A stretch of 6,528 bases of DNA from Prolixibacteraceae bacterium (GTDB lineage: Bacteria; Bacteroidota; Bacteroidia; Bacteroidales; Prolixibacteraceae), in NCBI GenBank assembly GCA_016930735.1, contig JAFGGF010000191.1:1-6528 (forward strand), given 5' to 3'. This document shows, piece by piece, positions 1-6,251 of the stretch; the stretch's first letter is position 1; every line of letters starts with the position of its first letter. The notes beneath the pieces are model-generated. The model was not told where the DNA came from and searched no databases. It saw nothing but the letters and a program-made list of their open reading frames with translations. The translations under genes and the position numbers were made by a program.

Positions 1-1
1 A

Positions 2-1177
2 AAATGGCAGACATCAATCCCCGGGCTTGGCCATTCCTGCCCGGTTATCTGGGGAGATAAACTTTTTATAACCACTGCCATCAGCGGATCAGGAAACAAT
101 GAACTGAAAGTCGGGCTTTACGGCGATATTGATGCCGTTAATGATGATTCGGAACATGAATTTAAAGTCTATTGCCTTGATAAAAATACCGGAGAAATAA
201 TCTGGCAAAAGCTCGCACATAAAGGTATTCCTCATACCAAGCGCCATACCAAAGCTACACATGCCAATTGTACGCCTGCGACCGACGGTGAACACCTGGT
301 GGTATTTTTTGGTTCGGAAGGATTATACTGTTACGACCTGAATGGAAATTTACTCTGGAAAAAGGATCTGGGAGTTTTGAATGCCGGCCCTTATACCGAT
401 CCGGATGTTGAATGGGGGTTTGCCAGTTCCCCGATTATTCACAAAGGGAAAGTTATTGTACAGTGCGATTTCCTTGGTGATTGTTTTATTGCTTCTTTCG
501 ATGTGAATTCAGGAGAACAGGCCTGGCGCACTTCAAGAGATGAAATTTCAACATGGTCGTCGCCAAATATCGTTGAATCGGATGGAAAAACACAGGTGGT
601 TGTAAACGGATTTAAACATATGGGAGGCTATGATTTTGAAACCGGTGAGGAAATCTGGAAAATGAGTGGGGGAGGAGATGCTCCGGCACCGACTCCTGTT
701 TTTGCCCATAACCTGATTTTTATAAACAATGCTCACGGAAGGTTTTCACCCATTTATGTAGTTAAGCCAACAGCCAAGGAAAATATTACCCTTAAAGAAG
801 ATGAAACCTCAAATGACAATATTGTATGGAGTATAAACAGAGGAGGATCTTACATGCTGACTCCGCTGATATACGGCGATTATTTATATAATTTAAGGAT
901 AAACGGGGCTTTAACTGTTTATGAAGCTGAAAACGGAAAGCTGATGTATCGGCAGTCGTTGGGAGTATCGGGTGGGGTAACAGCATCGTGTGTTGCTGCC
1001 GATGGCAAAGTTTATTGCAGCGCCGAAAATGGTATTGTTTATGTTTTAAAAGCAGGCCCGGAATATGAATTATTGGCAACAAATGACATGAATGATATTT
1101 TAATGGCAACTCCGGCAATTTCAGGAAATACTATTTATTACAGGGCAATGAAATCGGTGATTGCTGTTGGTAAATAG
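2..1177 (+). CDS. PQQ-like beta-propeller repeat protein, 5'-truncated
   Basis: The reading frame is open from base 2 to a TAG at 1175-1177, giving 391 visible residues. The gene starts upstream of the window, so any signal peptide is not seen, and the GTG at 299 is internal rather than the start. The protein is built of repeated propeller blades of the PQQ-like type. Each carries a strand ending in Asp, a turn with Gly, and an aromatic strand: VYCLDKNTGEIIW (visible residues 56-68), LYCYDLNGNLLW (108-119), IASFDVNSGEQAW, MGGYDFETGEEIW and LTVYEAENGKLMY. The segment KRHTKATHANCTPATDG (80-96) matches, from memory, a large family of PQQ-repeat proteins found in Acidobacteria, Planctomycetes and Bacteroidota. 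These are usually exported and annotated as BamB-like, but there is no sign that this is BamB itself. Ligand and function are unknown. The gene converges on the WbqC-family gene with 39 bases between them, and no terminator is evident there. Confidence 0.85.
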   Translation, partial: KWQTSIPGLGHSCPVIWGDKLFITTAISGSGNNELKVGLYGDIDAVNDDSEHEFKVYCLDKNTGEIIWQKLAHKGIPHTKRHTKATHANCTPATDGEHLVVFFGSEGLYCYDLNGNLLWKKDLGVLNAGPYTDPDVEWGFASSPIIHKGKVIVQCDFLGDCFIASFDVNSGEQAWRTSRDEISTWSSPNIVESDGKTQVVVNGFKHMGGYDFETGEEIWKMSGGGDAPAPTPVFAHNLIFINNAHGRFSPIYVVKPTAKENITLKEDETSNDNIVWSINRGGSYMLTPLIYGDYLYNLRINGALTVYEAENGKLMYRQSLGVSGGVTASCVAADGKVYCSAENGIVYVLKAGPEYELLATNDMNDILMATPAISGNTIYYRAMKSVIAVGK

Positions 1178-1216
1178 ATTTGAACTGACTGGTTGTTTTG
1201 AACCGTTAAATGATAA

Positions 1217-1825
1217 CTACAAAAATGTTTCACTTTCTGGACCCATGTTAAAAATTAAATCAATTACGCTGAGGTTTCTTACAAAACCTGATTTTTCACT
1301 GAAAACCTGAGTGTAAGTTTTGAATTTCGTATCCGGTTTTATTTTAGGCGAAATAATATTTCTAAGGTCTTTTTTCCCCATTGGATTCTTTTCGTAAGAT
1401 TCTGTAAAATTTATTTCAGAGGGCAATTCAAGGATTTCCAGAATGGTTTCCAGCAAAGCATTATTCAGATCAAAAAGGAAATTCCATTTTTTTTCGAAAT
1501 AGGGAATAAAATCATCTTTGTAATATTCAAAAAACGGTGATGAATTGTATGCTGAAAAAATGGTTCGCCAATGGTTACGTTGCCATGGAAGATGATTGTA
1601 TATTTTTATATCCTGAATCGGTTTTTTCCCGCCCCTGCCTTTTTCAACCGGAATTACTATGCCGATTGGCTCGTTTGCCCCAAGGATCATACACCGGTTT
1701 CGATAAGATTGTTTGATAAAATTTTCATGTTTCTCAATGTAAAATTCTGAAGAGGTATTGATAGCAGAAAAATACTCAATCGGAGGCAAATAAGAAGTAC
1801 TTAGTAAAACCGGATTTTTAGTCAT
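1217..1825 (-). CDS. WbqC-family protein
   Basis: A 202-residue protein with the marks of the WbqC-like family. It has an N-terminal YLPPIEYFSAI (residues 12-22; the family typically reads YLPWLGYF), a NHWRTIFSAYNSSPFFEYY block (84-102) and a C-terminal LSVIDLIFNMGPES (185-198; the family has S.lDLLFN.GPE). No signal peptide or membrane segment is present, so it is probably cytoplasmic. The family is named after an O-antigen locus gene, but its reaction is not established, so no function is assigned. An upstream TTG at 1831 would add two residues and overlap the preceding stop. I prefer the ATG at 1823-1825, two bases after the TGA of the LapA-domain gene, which implies translational coupling. 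There is no Shine-Dalgarno sequence, as is usual for Bacteroidota. A WbqC gene next to lepB and dapB is, from memory, a recurring arrangement in Bacteroidales. Confidence 0.9.
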   Translation of the reverse strand: MTKNPVLLSTSYLPPIEYFSAINTSSEFYIEKHENFIKQSYRNRCMILGANEPIGIVIPVEKGRGGKKPIQDIKIYNHLPWQRNHWRTIFSAYNSSPFFEYYKDDFIPYFEKKWNFLFDLNNALLETILEILELPSEINFTESYEKNPMGKKDLRNIISPKIKPDTKFKTYTQVFSEKSGFVRNLSVIDLIFNMGPESETFL

Positions 1826-1827
1826 AA

Positions 1828-2187
1828 TCAATCGGTGAAAAACGAACTTTCTTCTTCATCTTCTAACCGCATTCCTTCAGGATCTTTGTTTCCGGAATCA
1901 ATTGAATCCAGGTCATCAATCAATGTTCCTGGTTTGTTTGTGATTTTCGGTTCACTTCTTTGTTTTTTGATCCGGTTTAATTCTTTTTTCAGTTTCCAGA
2001 TTTTGGGTAAAAGGTAAAAGGTTGATAAAAGGTACCCAGACACAATACAAACCAGTAAAACCAGAACCAGCGGAGCATCGGTGATCTTCCAGAAAAATAC
2101 AGTTATTGAAATGCCAACTGAATTCTGCAATGTAAATATTACCAGAAGGATGGCCAGAATCAGTAGTATGATTATTATTGCCTGCAT
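1828..2187 (-). CDS. LapA-domain (DUF1049-like) small membrane protein
   Basis: A 119-residue protein with two hydrophobic helices, roughly residues 2-19 and 38-60. Between them is FTLQNSVGISITVFFW (18-33), the LapA-domain signature (typically F.LQN...V.v.F..w). The second helix leads into a basic, probably coiled segment (PKIWKLKKELNRIKKQ, 61-76), as in LapA/YciS-type proteins. The C-terminal tail (about 89-119) is strongly acidic and low in complexity (DDLDSIDS, EDEEESS). Family members are inner-membrane proteins; in E. coli LapA is linked to control of lipopolysaccharide synthesis together with LapB, but no lapB-like gene is visible here, so that role is not transferred. A GTG at 2221-2223 would add 12 residues, but it sits in the loop of a terminator hairpin, so the ATG at 2185-2187 is chosen. 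The TGA stop lies 2 bases before the WbqC-family start. Confidence 0.8.
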   Translation of the reverse strand: MQAIIIILLILAILLVIFTLQNSVGISITVFFWKITDAPLVLVLLVCIVSGYLLSTFYLLPKIWKLKKELNRIKKQRSEPKITNKPGTLIDDLDSIDSGNKDPEGMRLEDEEESSFFTD

Positions 2188-2202
2188 AACGGATAAAAAT
2201 AC

Positions 2203-2232
2203 AAAAAAAGGATAATGAAACACTATCCTTTT
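2203..2232 (-). terminator. Intrinsic terminator of lepB copy B
   Basis: Bases 2206-2214 and 2224-2232 form a perfect 9-bp stem (AAAAGGATA against TATCCTTTT) with a 9-base loop. Read on the minus strand it is followed by seven T residues (2203-2209, partly shared with the stem). It begins 24 bases after the TAA of lepB copy B, the expected place for a rho-independent terminator. The stem has only two G-C pairs, so it may be leaky and act as an attenuator, allowing some readthrough into the LapA-domain and WbqC genes that follow. Confidence 0.6.
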
Positions 2233-2256
2233 AAACGATTGGGTATTTGTATTATT

Positions 2257-3597
2257 TTAATTCGCCGCCTTAAACATACGATTCCATCTGATATTTGCCG
2301 GAAATCCCCGATCTTCATCCAGCGATAGCCAGATAAAAATTGGTTTTCCAACTATATGATCCTCAGGGACAAAACCCCAAAACCTTGAATCAGCTGAATT
2401 GTGGCGGTTGTCACCCATCATCCAGTAATAATCCATTTTGAAGGTATAGGAAGTGGCAATTTTGCCATTTATTTTTATTGAATTTCCATCAACTACAAGG
2501 TCATTGTTTTCATAAATTTCAATAATACGTCGGTATATAGGAAGGTTGTCAATTGTCAGAGTTACGGATTCTCCTTTGGCTGGTATTTTTATTGGACCGT
2601 AATAATCTGCATTCCACTTATACCGGGCATCAGAAGGGAAAATATCCTTTTCCCATTTTGTTGTATCTTCCATTGTCTTTTCAACTGAAACGACATTGGA
2701 AAAGGCTTTTAATTTTTCCACATTATTATCGGTCAGGGGAAACAAATATTGTTGTGTTGTATAATTTGACCTGTCACTTTCGGCTATTTTTAAACGGTCG
2801 AGAGCCTTCGGATTAATAGGTGTTCCATTGGTTTTTACGAGGTAATTGTATTGCATCCCCTCAAAATGTTCCTGAGCTTTACCGTTTACAAAGAGCTGCC
2901 CACTCCTGACCTCAATTTCATCACCGGGAATTCCCACACACCTCTTTACATAGTTTTCCCTTTTGTCGGGAGGATGAGAGATTATTTTACCAAAAGTCCG
3001 GGTGTCGGACCAAACCTTGTCCCTGCCAAAATTCCTGCAAAGCTGGTAATAATCGGCTTCCGGCAGGTTGGTTGCCACCGTGTCGCTATTGGGAAAATGG
3101 AAAACCACTGCATCATTATTTTTGATCTTTGATAATCCTGCAATCCTTTTGTATGGCCTTTTTATCCATTCAACATACGATTTGGTATGGTGAGTTAAAG
3201 GTATTTTGCTATGGATAAAGGGGATGGATAGTGGAGTGTTTGGTAATTTGGGCCCGTATGAAACTTTACTCACAAAAAGGTGGTCGCCAACCAACAGCGA
3301 TTTTTCCATGGAAGGAGTGGGGATAGCATAAGCTTCAATAAAAAACATCCGGATAAACGTTGCTGCAATTACTGCAAAAATTACCGCATCGACCCATTCA
3401 ACAACTTTTGTTTGTTTTCCGTCAGGCGGATTTTTCTTTTTCCAGAACGACCAGTGTATTTTTTTACTGATATAAATATCAAAAATTACAGCAAGCCCGA
3501 TCAGCCACCAGAAACTACCCAGCCAGATAACCCAGAGAGTATAAAGAATGCCAACCGAAATAAATTTGAACCATTTGTTTGATAAAACTTTTTTCAT
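2257..3597 (-). CDS. lepB: Signal peptidase I, lepB copy B
   Basis: A 446-residue type I signal peptidase (peptidase family S26), the inner-membrane protease that removes signal peptides from Sec- and Tat-exported proteins on the periplasmic face. Hydrophobic segments lie at about 10-26 and 29-43. A third at about 66-88 runs into Box B, IPTPSMEKSLLVGD (92-105), with catalytic Ser96. Box D is ENYVKRCVGIPGDEIEV (214-230) with the general-base Lys218. Box E is GDNRHNSADSRFWGFVPE (395-412). About 165 residues separate Box D from Box E, making the protein much longer than E. coli LepB (324 aa) but normal for long Bacteroidota forms. The frame extends upstream to a TTG at 3693. I start at the ATG at 3595-3597 because the resulting MKKVLSNKWFKF matches the start of copy A and makes both proteins 446 aa. 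The two align without gaps, with 338 of 446 residues identical by hand count. No clear promoter was found upstream. Confidence 0.95.
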   Translation of the reverse strand: MKKVLSNKWFKFISVGILYTLWVIWLGSFWWLIGLAVIFDIYISKKIHWSFWKKKNPPDGKQTKVVEWVDAVIFAVIAATFIRMFFIEAYAIPTPSMEKSLLVGDHLFVSKVSYGPKLPNTPLSIPFIHSKIPLTHHTKSYVEWIKRPYKRIAGLSKIKNNDAVVFHFPNSDTVATNLPEADYYQLCRNFGRDKVWSDTRTFGKIISHPPDKRENYVKRCVGIPGDEIEVRSGQLFVNGKAQEHFEGMQYNYLVKTNGTPINPKALDRLKIAESDRSNYTTQQYLFPLTDNNVEKLKAFSNVVSVEKTMEDTTKWEKDIFPSDARYKWNADYYGPIKIPAKGESVTLTIDNLPIYRRIIEIYENNDLVVDGNSIKINGKIATSYTFKMDYYWMMGDNRHNSADSRFWGFVPEDHIVGKPIFIWLSLDEDRGFPANIRWNRMFKAAN

Positions 3598-3847
3598 GCA
3601 TTTGAAATTTTTCAGAGTAAAAGGATAAAGTGATTTGACAATGTTTATTAAATGTATAATTTGAAAAAACGGAACAGAATTTTTTTCGGCCAAGAAGGTA
3701 GTGATAAGGGTAAACTTAATTGAATCAGATTTAAATGATAATCGTGATTCCGGGAAAGCAGTAAAGGAAATGAAGTCGATGTAATTTATACAAAAAAAGT
3801 CTCTCTTTAAAAATCAGTCTATTTTGTTCAATTTCTTTTTTCAATCG

Positions 3848-3868
3848 CGGACAAAGAAGTTTCGTCCG
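3848..3868. repeat. Hairpin in lepB spacer (bulged 8-bp stem)
   Basis: CGGAC (3848-3852) pairs with GTCCG (3864-3868). The stem continues as AAA (3853-3855) with TTT (3860-3862) if C3863 is bulged, closing a GAAG loop. There is no T-run on either side, so it is not an intrinsic terminator. It is the first of several palindromes in the spacer; its role is unknown. Confidence 0.5.
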
Positions 3869-3926
3869 GGATAAATTTTATTCATTTAACAACTATTCAG
3901 ACCAGACGATGTATTTTATACTCAAT

Positions 3927-3951
3927 TAACCCGGAGCGCCACTCCGGGTTA
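3927..3951. repeat. GC-rich perfect palindrome, REP-like
   Basis: TAACCCGGAG (3927-3936) and CTCCGGGTTA (3942-3951) form a perfect 10-bp inverted repeat around a 5-base loop (CGCCA). It is an isolated GC-rich island in a very AT-rich spacer. The symmetric shape and position between genes resemble repetitive extragenic palindromes. It lacks a T-tract directly after either arm, so a terminator is less likely. Calling it a REP is an inference, since only one copy is in the window. Confidence 0.6.
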
Positions 3952-3952
3952 T

Positions 3953-4059
3953 TATAATTGGACACTTTCAGTGTCGCTTAGATTACACAGTATGTAGATA
4001 ATTATATTATAAAGATTTGATAAAGTGGAATTATATACAGATCACAAAGTGATTCTATA
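3953..4059. repeat. Nested inverted repeats, possible MITE- or BIME-like element
   Basis: Two small hairpins flank an AT-rich core. GACACT-TTC-AGTGTC occupies 3961-3975. A second, GATCAC-AAA-GTGATT at 4040-4054 (one G-T pair), is extended by TATA arms at 4034-4037 and 4056-4059 across a small internal loop. In addition, 3953-3968 and 4022-4035 are imperfect inverted repeats of each other: TATAATT plus CACTTT against AAAGTG plus AATTATA, separated by 3 and 1 unpaired bases. Together they suggest a folded or transposon-derived non-coding element. No transposase frame is present and no target-site duplication was recognised. Confidence 0.4.
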
Positions 4060-4101
4060 GAAGTTTAAAAAGATAAGATGAATTAATAATCCAGAGATAT
4101 T

Positions 4102-4132
4102 AAAAAAAGGGCAATGTTTCCATCGCCCTTTT
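4102..4132 (-). terminator. Intrinsic terminator of dapB-lepB copy A
   Basis: Bases 4109-4116 and 4121-4128 form an 8-bp stem. In the minus-strand RNA it reads GGGCGATG, loop GAAA, then CAUUGCCC, with one G-U pair. The GAAA loop is a GNRA tetraloop. Flanking A/T tracts extend the stem, and seven T residues (complement of 4102-4108) follow on the minus strand. It begins 18 bases after the TAA of lepB copy A. It is a strong rho-independent terminator for leftward transcription and implies that lepB copy B is transcribed separately. Confidence 0.88.
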
Positions 4133-4150
4133 CCTGAATTGAAAATATTT

Positions 4151-5491
4151 TTAATGTACCCATTTGAGTAACCTGTTCCACCTGATATTTGAAGGGAAGC
4201 CACGGTCTTTATCCAATGAAAGCCAGATAAACAGGGCTTTACCTACAACATGGTCTTCAGGCACAAAACCCCAGTACCTGGAGTCGGCTGAATTGTGGCG
4301 GTTATCACCCATCATCCAGTAATAATCCATTTTAAAAGTGTAGGTTGTAGCTACTTCACCGTTTATTTTAATTGTATTTCCATCAACTTCGAGGTCGTTG
4401 TTTTCATAAACATCAATAATTCGCCTGTACAAAGGCAGGTTGTCAACCGTCAGGTTAACGGTTTCACCTTTTGCCGGAACCTTTAACGGGCCATAATTAT
4501 CTACGTTCCATTTATAACTTTCAACAGAAGGGAAAATATTCTGATCCCATTGTGAAGGCTCCTCAAGTGTTTTTTCGACTGAGACAACATTGGCAAACGA
4601 TTTAATTTTTTCCACATTTTCATCGGTCAGCGGGAAAATATACTGCTGGCTGGAAAAACTGGTCCGGTCGGCATTTGCAATATGCAGCCGGTCGAGTGCT
4701 TTTGGATTTATTGAAGTTCCATTGGTCTTTACAATATAATCATACTGCATTCCCACAAAATGTTGTTGTGGTTTTCCGTTTATATACAGCTGACTTTCTT
4801 TTATTTCAATTTCATCGCCGGGAATTCCCACGCATCGTTTAATATAATTTTCACGTTTATCGACGGGGTGAACAATAATTTCGCCAAAATTCCGGGTATC
4901 CGACCATATCCTTTGACGGCCGTATGCCCTTACCAACTGGTAATAGCTCTGTGTCGGGAGCCGGGTTGCCACCGTATCCCCTTCAGGGAAATGGAAAACA
5001 ACCACATCGTTATTTTTAATTTCTGAAAAGCCTGCAATTCGTTTGTAAGGCCTTTTGATCCATTCAAGGTACGATTTTGTATGGTCGGTAAGCGGGAGTT
5101 TATTGTGCACAAACGGAAACGAAAGAGGAGTATTTGGTAATTTAGGCCCGTATGCTGTTTTGCTTACAAAAAGGTAATCGCCAACCAGCATCGATTTTTC
5201 CATCGAAGAAGTAGGGATTGTATAGGCTTCGATAAAAAACATCCGGATAAATGAAGCTGCAATAACTGCAAAAATGATTGCATCGACCCACTCAACCAGT
5301 TTGGTTTGTTTGCCTCCGGGAGGATTTTTCTTTTTCCAGAATGACCAGTGTACTTTTTTTGAAATATAAATGTCAAAAATTACGGCTAAACCGATAAACC
5401 ACCAGTAGTTTTTGAGCCAGATTACCCAAAGGAAGTAAAGAATTCCGACTGTAATAAATTTAAACCACTTGTTTCTTAATATTTGTTTCAT
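4151..5491 (-). CDS. lepB: Signal peptidase I, lepB copy A
   Basis: A 446-residue type I signal peptidase paralogous to copy B, with the same architecture. It has N-terminal hydrophobic segments (about 10-26 and 29-43) and a membrane helix at about 66-88 leading to Box B, IPTSSMEKSMLVGD (92-105). Catalytic Ser96 is the serine directly before Met97. Box D is ENYIKRCVGIPGDEIEI (214-230) with Lys218, and Box E is GDNRHNSADSRYWGFVPE (395-412). All catalytic elements are intact, so this is a functional-looking enzyme. The frame is open upstream to 5557, inside dapB, but the ATG at 5489-5491 is chosen. It lies 14 bases after the dapB stop and gives an N-terminus (MKQILRNKWFKF) collinear with copy B. 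No Shine-Dalgarno sequence is seen. It is most likely cotranscribed with dapB and ended by the terminator at 4102-4132. Differences from copy B concentrate before Box D, in the region after residue 270, and in the last six residues. Confidence 0.95.
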   Translation of the reverse strand: MKQILRNKWFKFITVGILYFLWVIWLKNYWWFIGLAVIFDIYISKKVHWSFWKKKNPPGGKQTKLVEWVDAIIFAVIAASFIRMFFIEAYTIPTSSMEKSMLVGDYLFVSKTAYGPKLPNTPLSFPFVHNKLPLTDHTKSYLEWIKRPYKRIAGFSEIKNNDVVVFHFPEGDTVATRLPTQSYYQLVRAYGRQRIWSDTRNFGEIIVHPVDKRENYIKRCVGIPGDEIEIKESQLYINGKPQQHFVGMQYDYIVKTNGTSINPKALDRLHIANADRTSFSSQQYIFPLTDENVEKIKSFANVVSVEKTLEEPSQWDQNIFPSVESYKWNVDNYGPLKVPAKGETVNLTVDNLPLYRRIIDVYENNDLEVDGNTIKINGEVATTYTFKMDYYWMMGDNRHNSADSRYWGFVPEDHVVGKALFIWLSLDKDRGFPSNIRWNRLLKWVH

Positions 5492-5505
5492 TTTATAATG
5501 TGAGA

Positions 5506-6222
5506 TTATATTTTTAATAAGTCTTTCATTGAAAGGATTCCTGAATGGCTCAAACAAAATTCTGCAGCAAGCACACTCCCGAAAGCCAGCCCCTTACGTT
5601 TTTTAATGCTGTGGGTAATTTCAATAAAATCGATATCCGATTCATATTTTACACTGTGGATTCCGGGAACATCGCCTGTCCGTTCCGAGATGATCTCAAG
5701 TTGGTCAGCGGTTTTTTGCGGTTCATTAATCCAGCTTTCCTTTGCCGGAATTTTATTGATTATATCTTCTGCAATACTGATTGCAGTTCCGCTGGGTGAA
5801 TCCAGTTTTTGGGTGTGGTGGACTTCCTTAATTCCAACATTATAATCGCTGTAAGGAGCCATAAGCTCTGCCAGTTTCCTGTTCAGTTCAAAAAACAGGT
5901 TTACACCGATTGAAAAATTACTGGCATAAAATAAGGTGCCGTTAGCTTTCCTGAATTTATCAAAAACTTCTTCTTTCCTGTCGAGCCAGCCTGTAGTCCC
6001 GCTAACCACCGGAATCCCTGCTTCCAGGCATTTGTAATAATTATCAACAGCAGTTTCAGGACGTGTGAATTCAACAGCAACATCGCAGTTTTTAAGGTTT
6101 TCAACAGTAAAATCTTCCGGATTGTCGATATCGATGATCAGCGAAATCTGATGCCCTCTTTCGATGGCAATCTTCTCAATTTCCTTCCCCATTTTTCCGT
6201 ATCCGATGAGTGCTAAATTCAT
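5506..6222 (-). CDS. dapB: 4-hydroxy-tetrahydrodipicolinate reductase
   Basis: DapB catalyses the NAD(P)H-dependent reduction of 4-hydroxy-tetrahydrodipicolinate to tetrahydrodipicolinate in the cytoplasm, in the pathway to meso-diaminopimelate and lysine. The 238-residue protein has the N-terminal dinucleotide-binding loop GYGKMG (7-12), then EFTRPETAV (51-59) and VVSGTTGWL (72-80). Next comes SNFSIGVNLF (101-110), followed by the catalytic and substrate-binding block EVHHTQKLDSPSGTA (133-147). His135 and Lys139 correspond to the E. coli catalytic His159 and Lys163, and SGT (144-146) binds the substrate carboxylate. GDVPGIHSV (183-191) and the FGSVLAAEF end (214-222) complete the fold. The length is a little below that of E. 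coli DapB (273 aa) but usual for Bacteroidota. An upstream in-frame TTG at 6244-6246 lies inside the predicted -7 promoter element, so the ATG at 6220-6222 is taken as the start. dapB is the first gene of a probable unit with lepB copy A. Confidence 0.97.
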   Translation of the reverse strand: MNLALIGYGKMGKEIEKIAIERGHQISLIIDIDNPEDFTVENLKNCDVAVEFTRPETAVDNYYKCLEAGIPVVSGTTGWLDRKEEVFDKFRKANGTLFYASNFSIGVNLFFELNRKLAELMAPYSDYNVGIKEVHHTQKLDSPSGTAISIAEDIINKIPAKESWINEPQKTADQLEIISERTGDVPGIHSVKYESDIDFIEITHSIKKRKGLAFGSVLAAEFCLSHSGILSMKDLLKI

Positions 6223-6243
6223 AGGTATTTTAAAATCAAAGCA

Positions 6244-6251
6244 CAAAGATA
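6244..6251 (-). promoter_or_regulatory. Predicted -7 promoter element for dapB
   Basis: On the minus strand the sequence reads TATCTTTG, an exact match to the Bacteroidota housekeeping sigma -7 consensus TAnnTTTG. It lies 21 bases upstream of the dapB ATG, which would leave a leader of roughly 15 bases. A clear -33 TTTG at the usual 19-21 base spacing (around 6271-6276) is not present, so the call rests on the -7 element and its position. Confidence 0.5.

Larger units (their letters stand above)
3598..4150. other. Non-coding spacer between the two lepB copies
   Basis: This 553-base AT-rich stretch holds no convincing gene on either strand. Short frames exist, such as a 14-codon minus-strand frame starting near 3894, but nothing has coding character. 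It carries the terminator of lepB copy A (4102-4132) and a cluster of palindromes between 3848 and 4059, listed separately. A promoter for lepB copy B is expected in its left part because of that terminator, but I saw no good TTTG / TAnnTTTG pair. The best weak candidate on the minus strand is TTG at 3639-3641 with TACTCTGA at 3612-3619, a poor match. The rest, about 3640-3845, shows nothing recognisable. Confidence 0.7.

Noticed and set aside
792..1118. Minus-strand 108-codon frame inside the PQQ-like gene
   Set aside because: It lies opposite a clear propeller-repeat coding sequence and its translation is rich in Leu/His/Pro without any recognisable domain: a shadow frame.
1191..1204. GGTT / AACC inverted repeat between the convergent genes as a bidirectional terminator
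   Set aside because: Only a 4-bp stem with a 6-base loop and no T-run; it is not distinguishable from chance.
2194..2201. Minus-strand TATTTTTA as a -7 element for the LapA-domain gene
   Set aside because: Only six bases separate it from the ATG, there is no -33 TTTG at proper spacing, and it is part of an A/T run.
2188..2223. GTG-started N-terminal extension of the LapA-domain protein
   Set aside because: It falls across the loop, right arm and T-run of the terminator hairpin. The hydrophobic helix starts at the ATG at 2187.
3598..3693. Upstream extension of lepB copy B by 32 residues to a TTG start
   Set aside because: The extension has no counterpart in copy A, starts at a rare codon, and is not signal-peptidase-like. 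The ATG at 3597 gives matching N-termini.
3853..3894. A 14-codon minus-strand frame in the lepB spacer
   Set aside because: It is too short to distinguish from chance, has no ribosome-binding context, and overlaps a hairpin.
5492..5557. Upstream extension of lepB copy A by 22 residues overlapping the end of dapB
   Set aside because: It would overlap dapB by more than 50 bases, and the homology between copies begins at the ATG at 5491.
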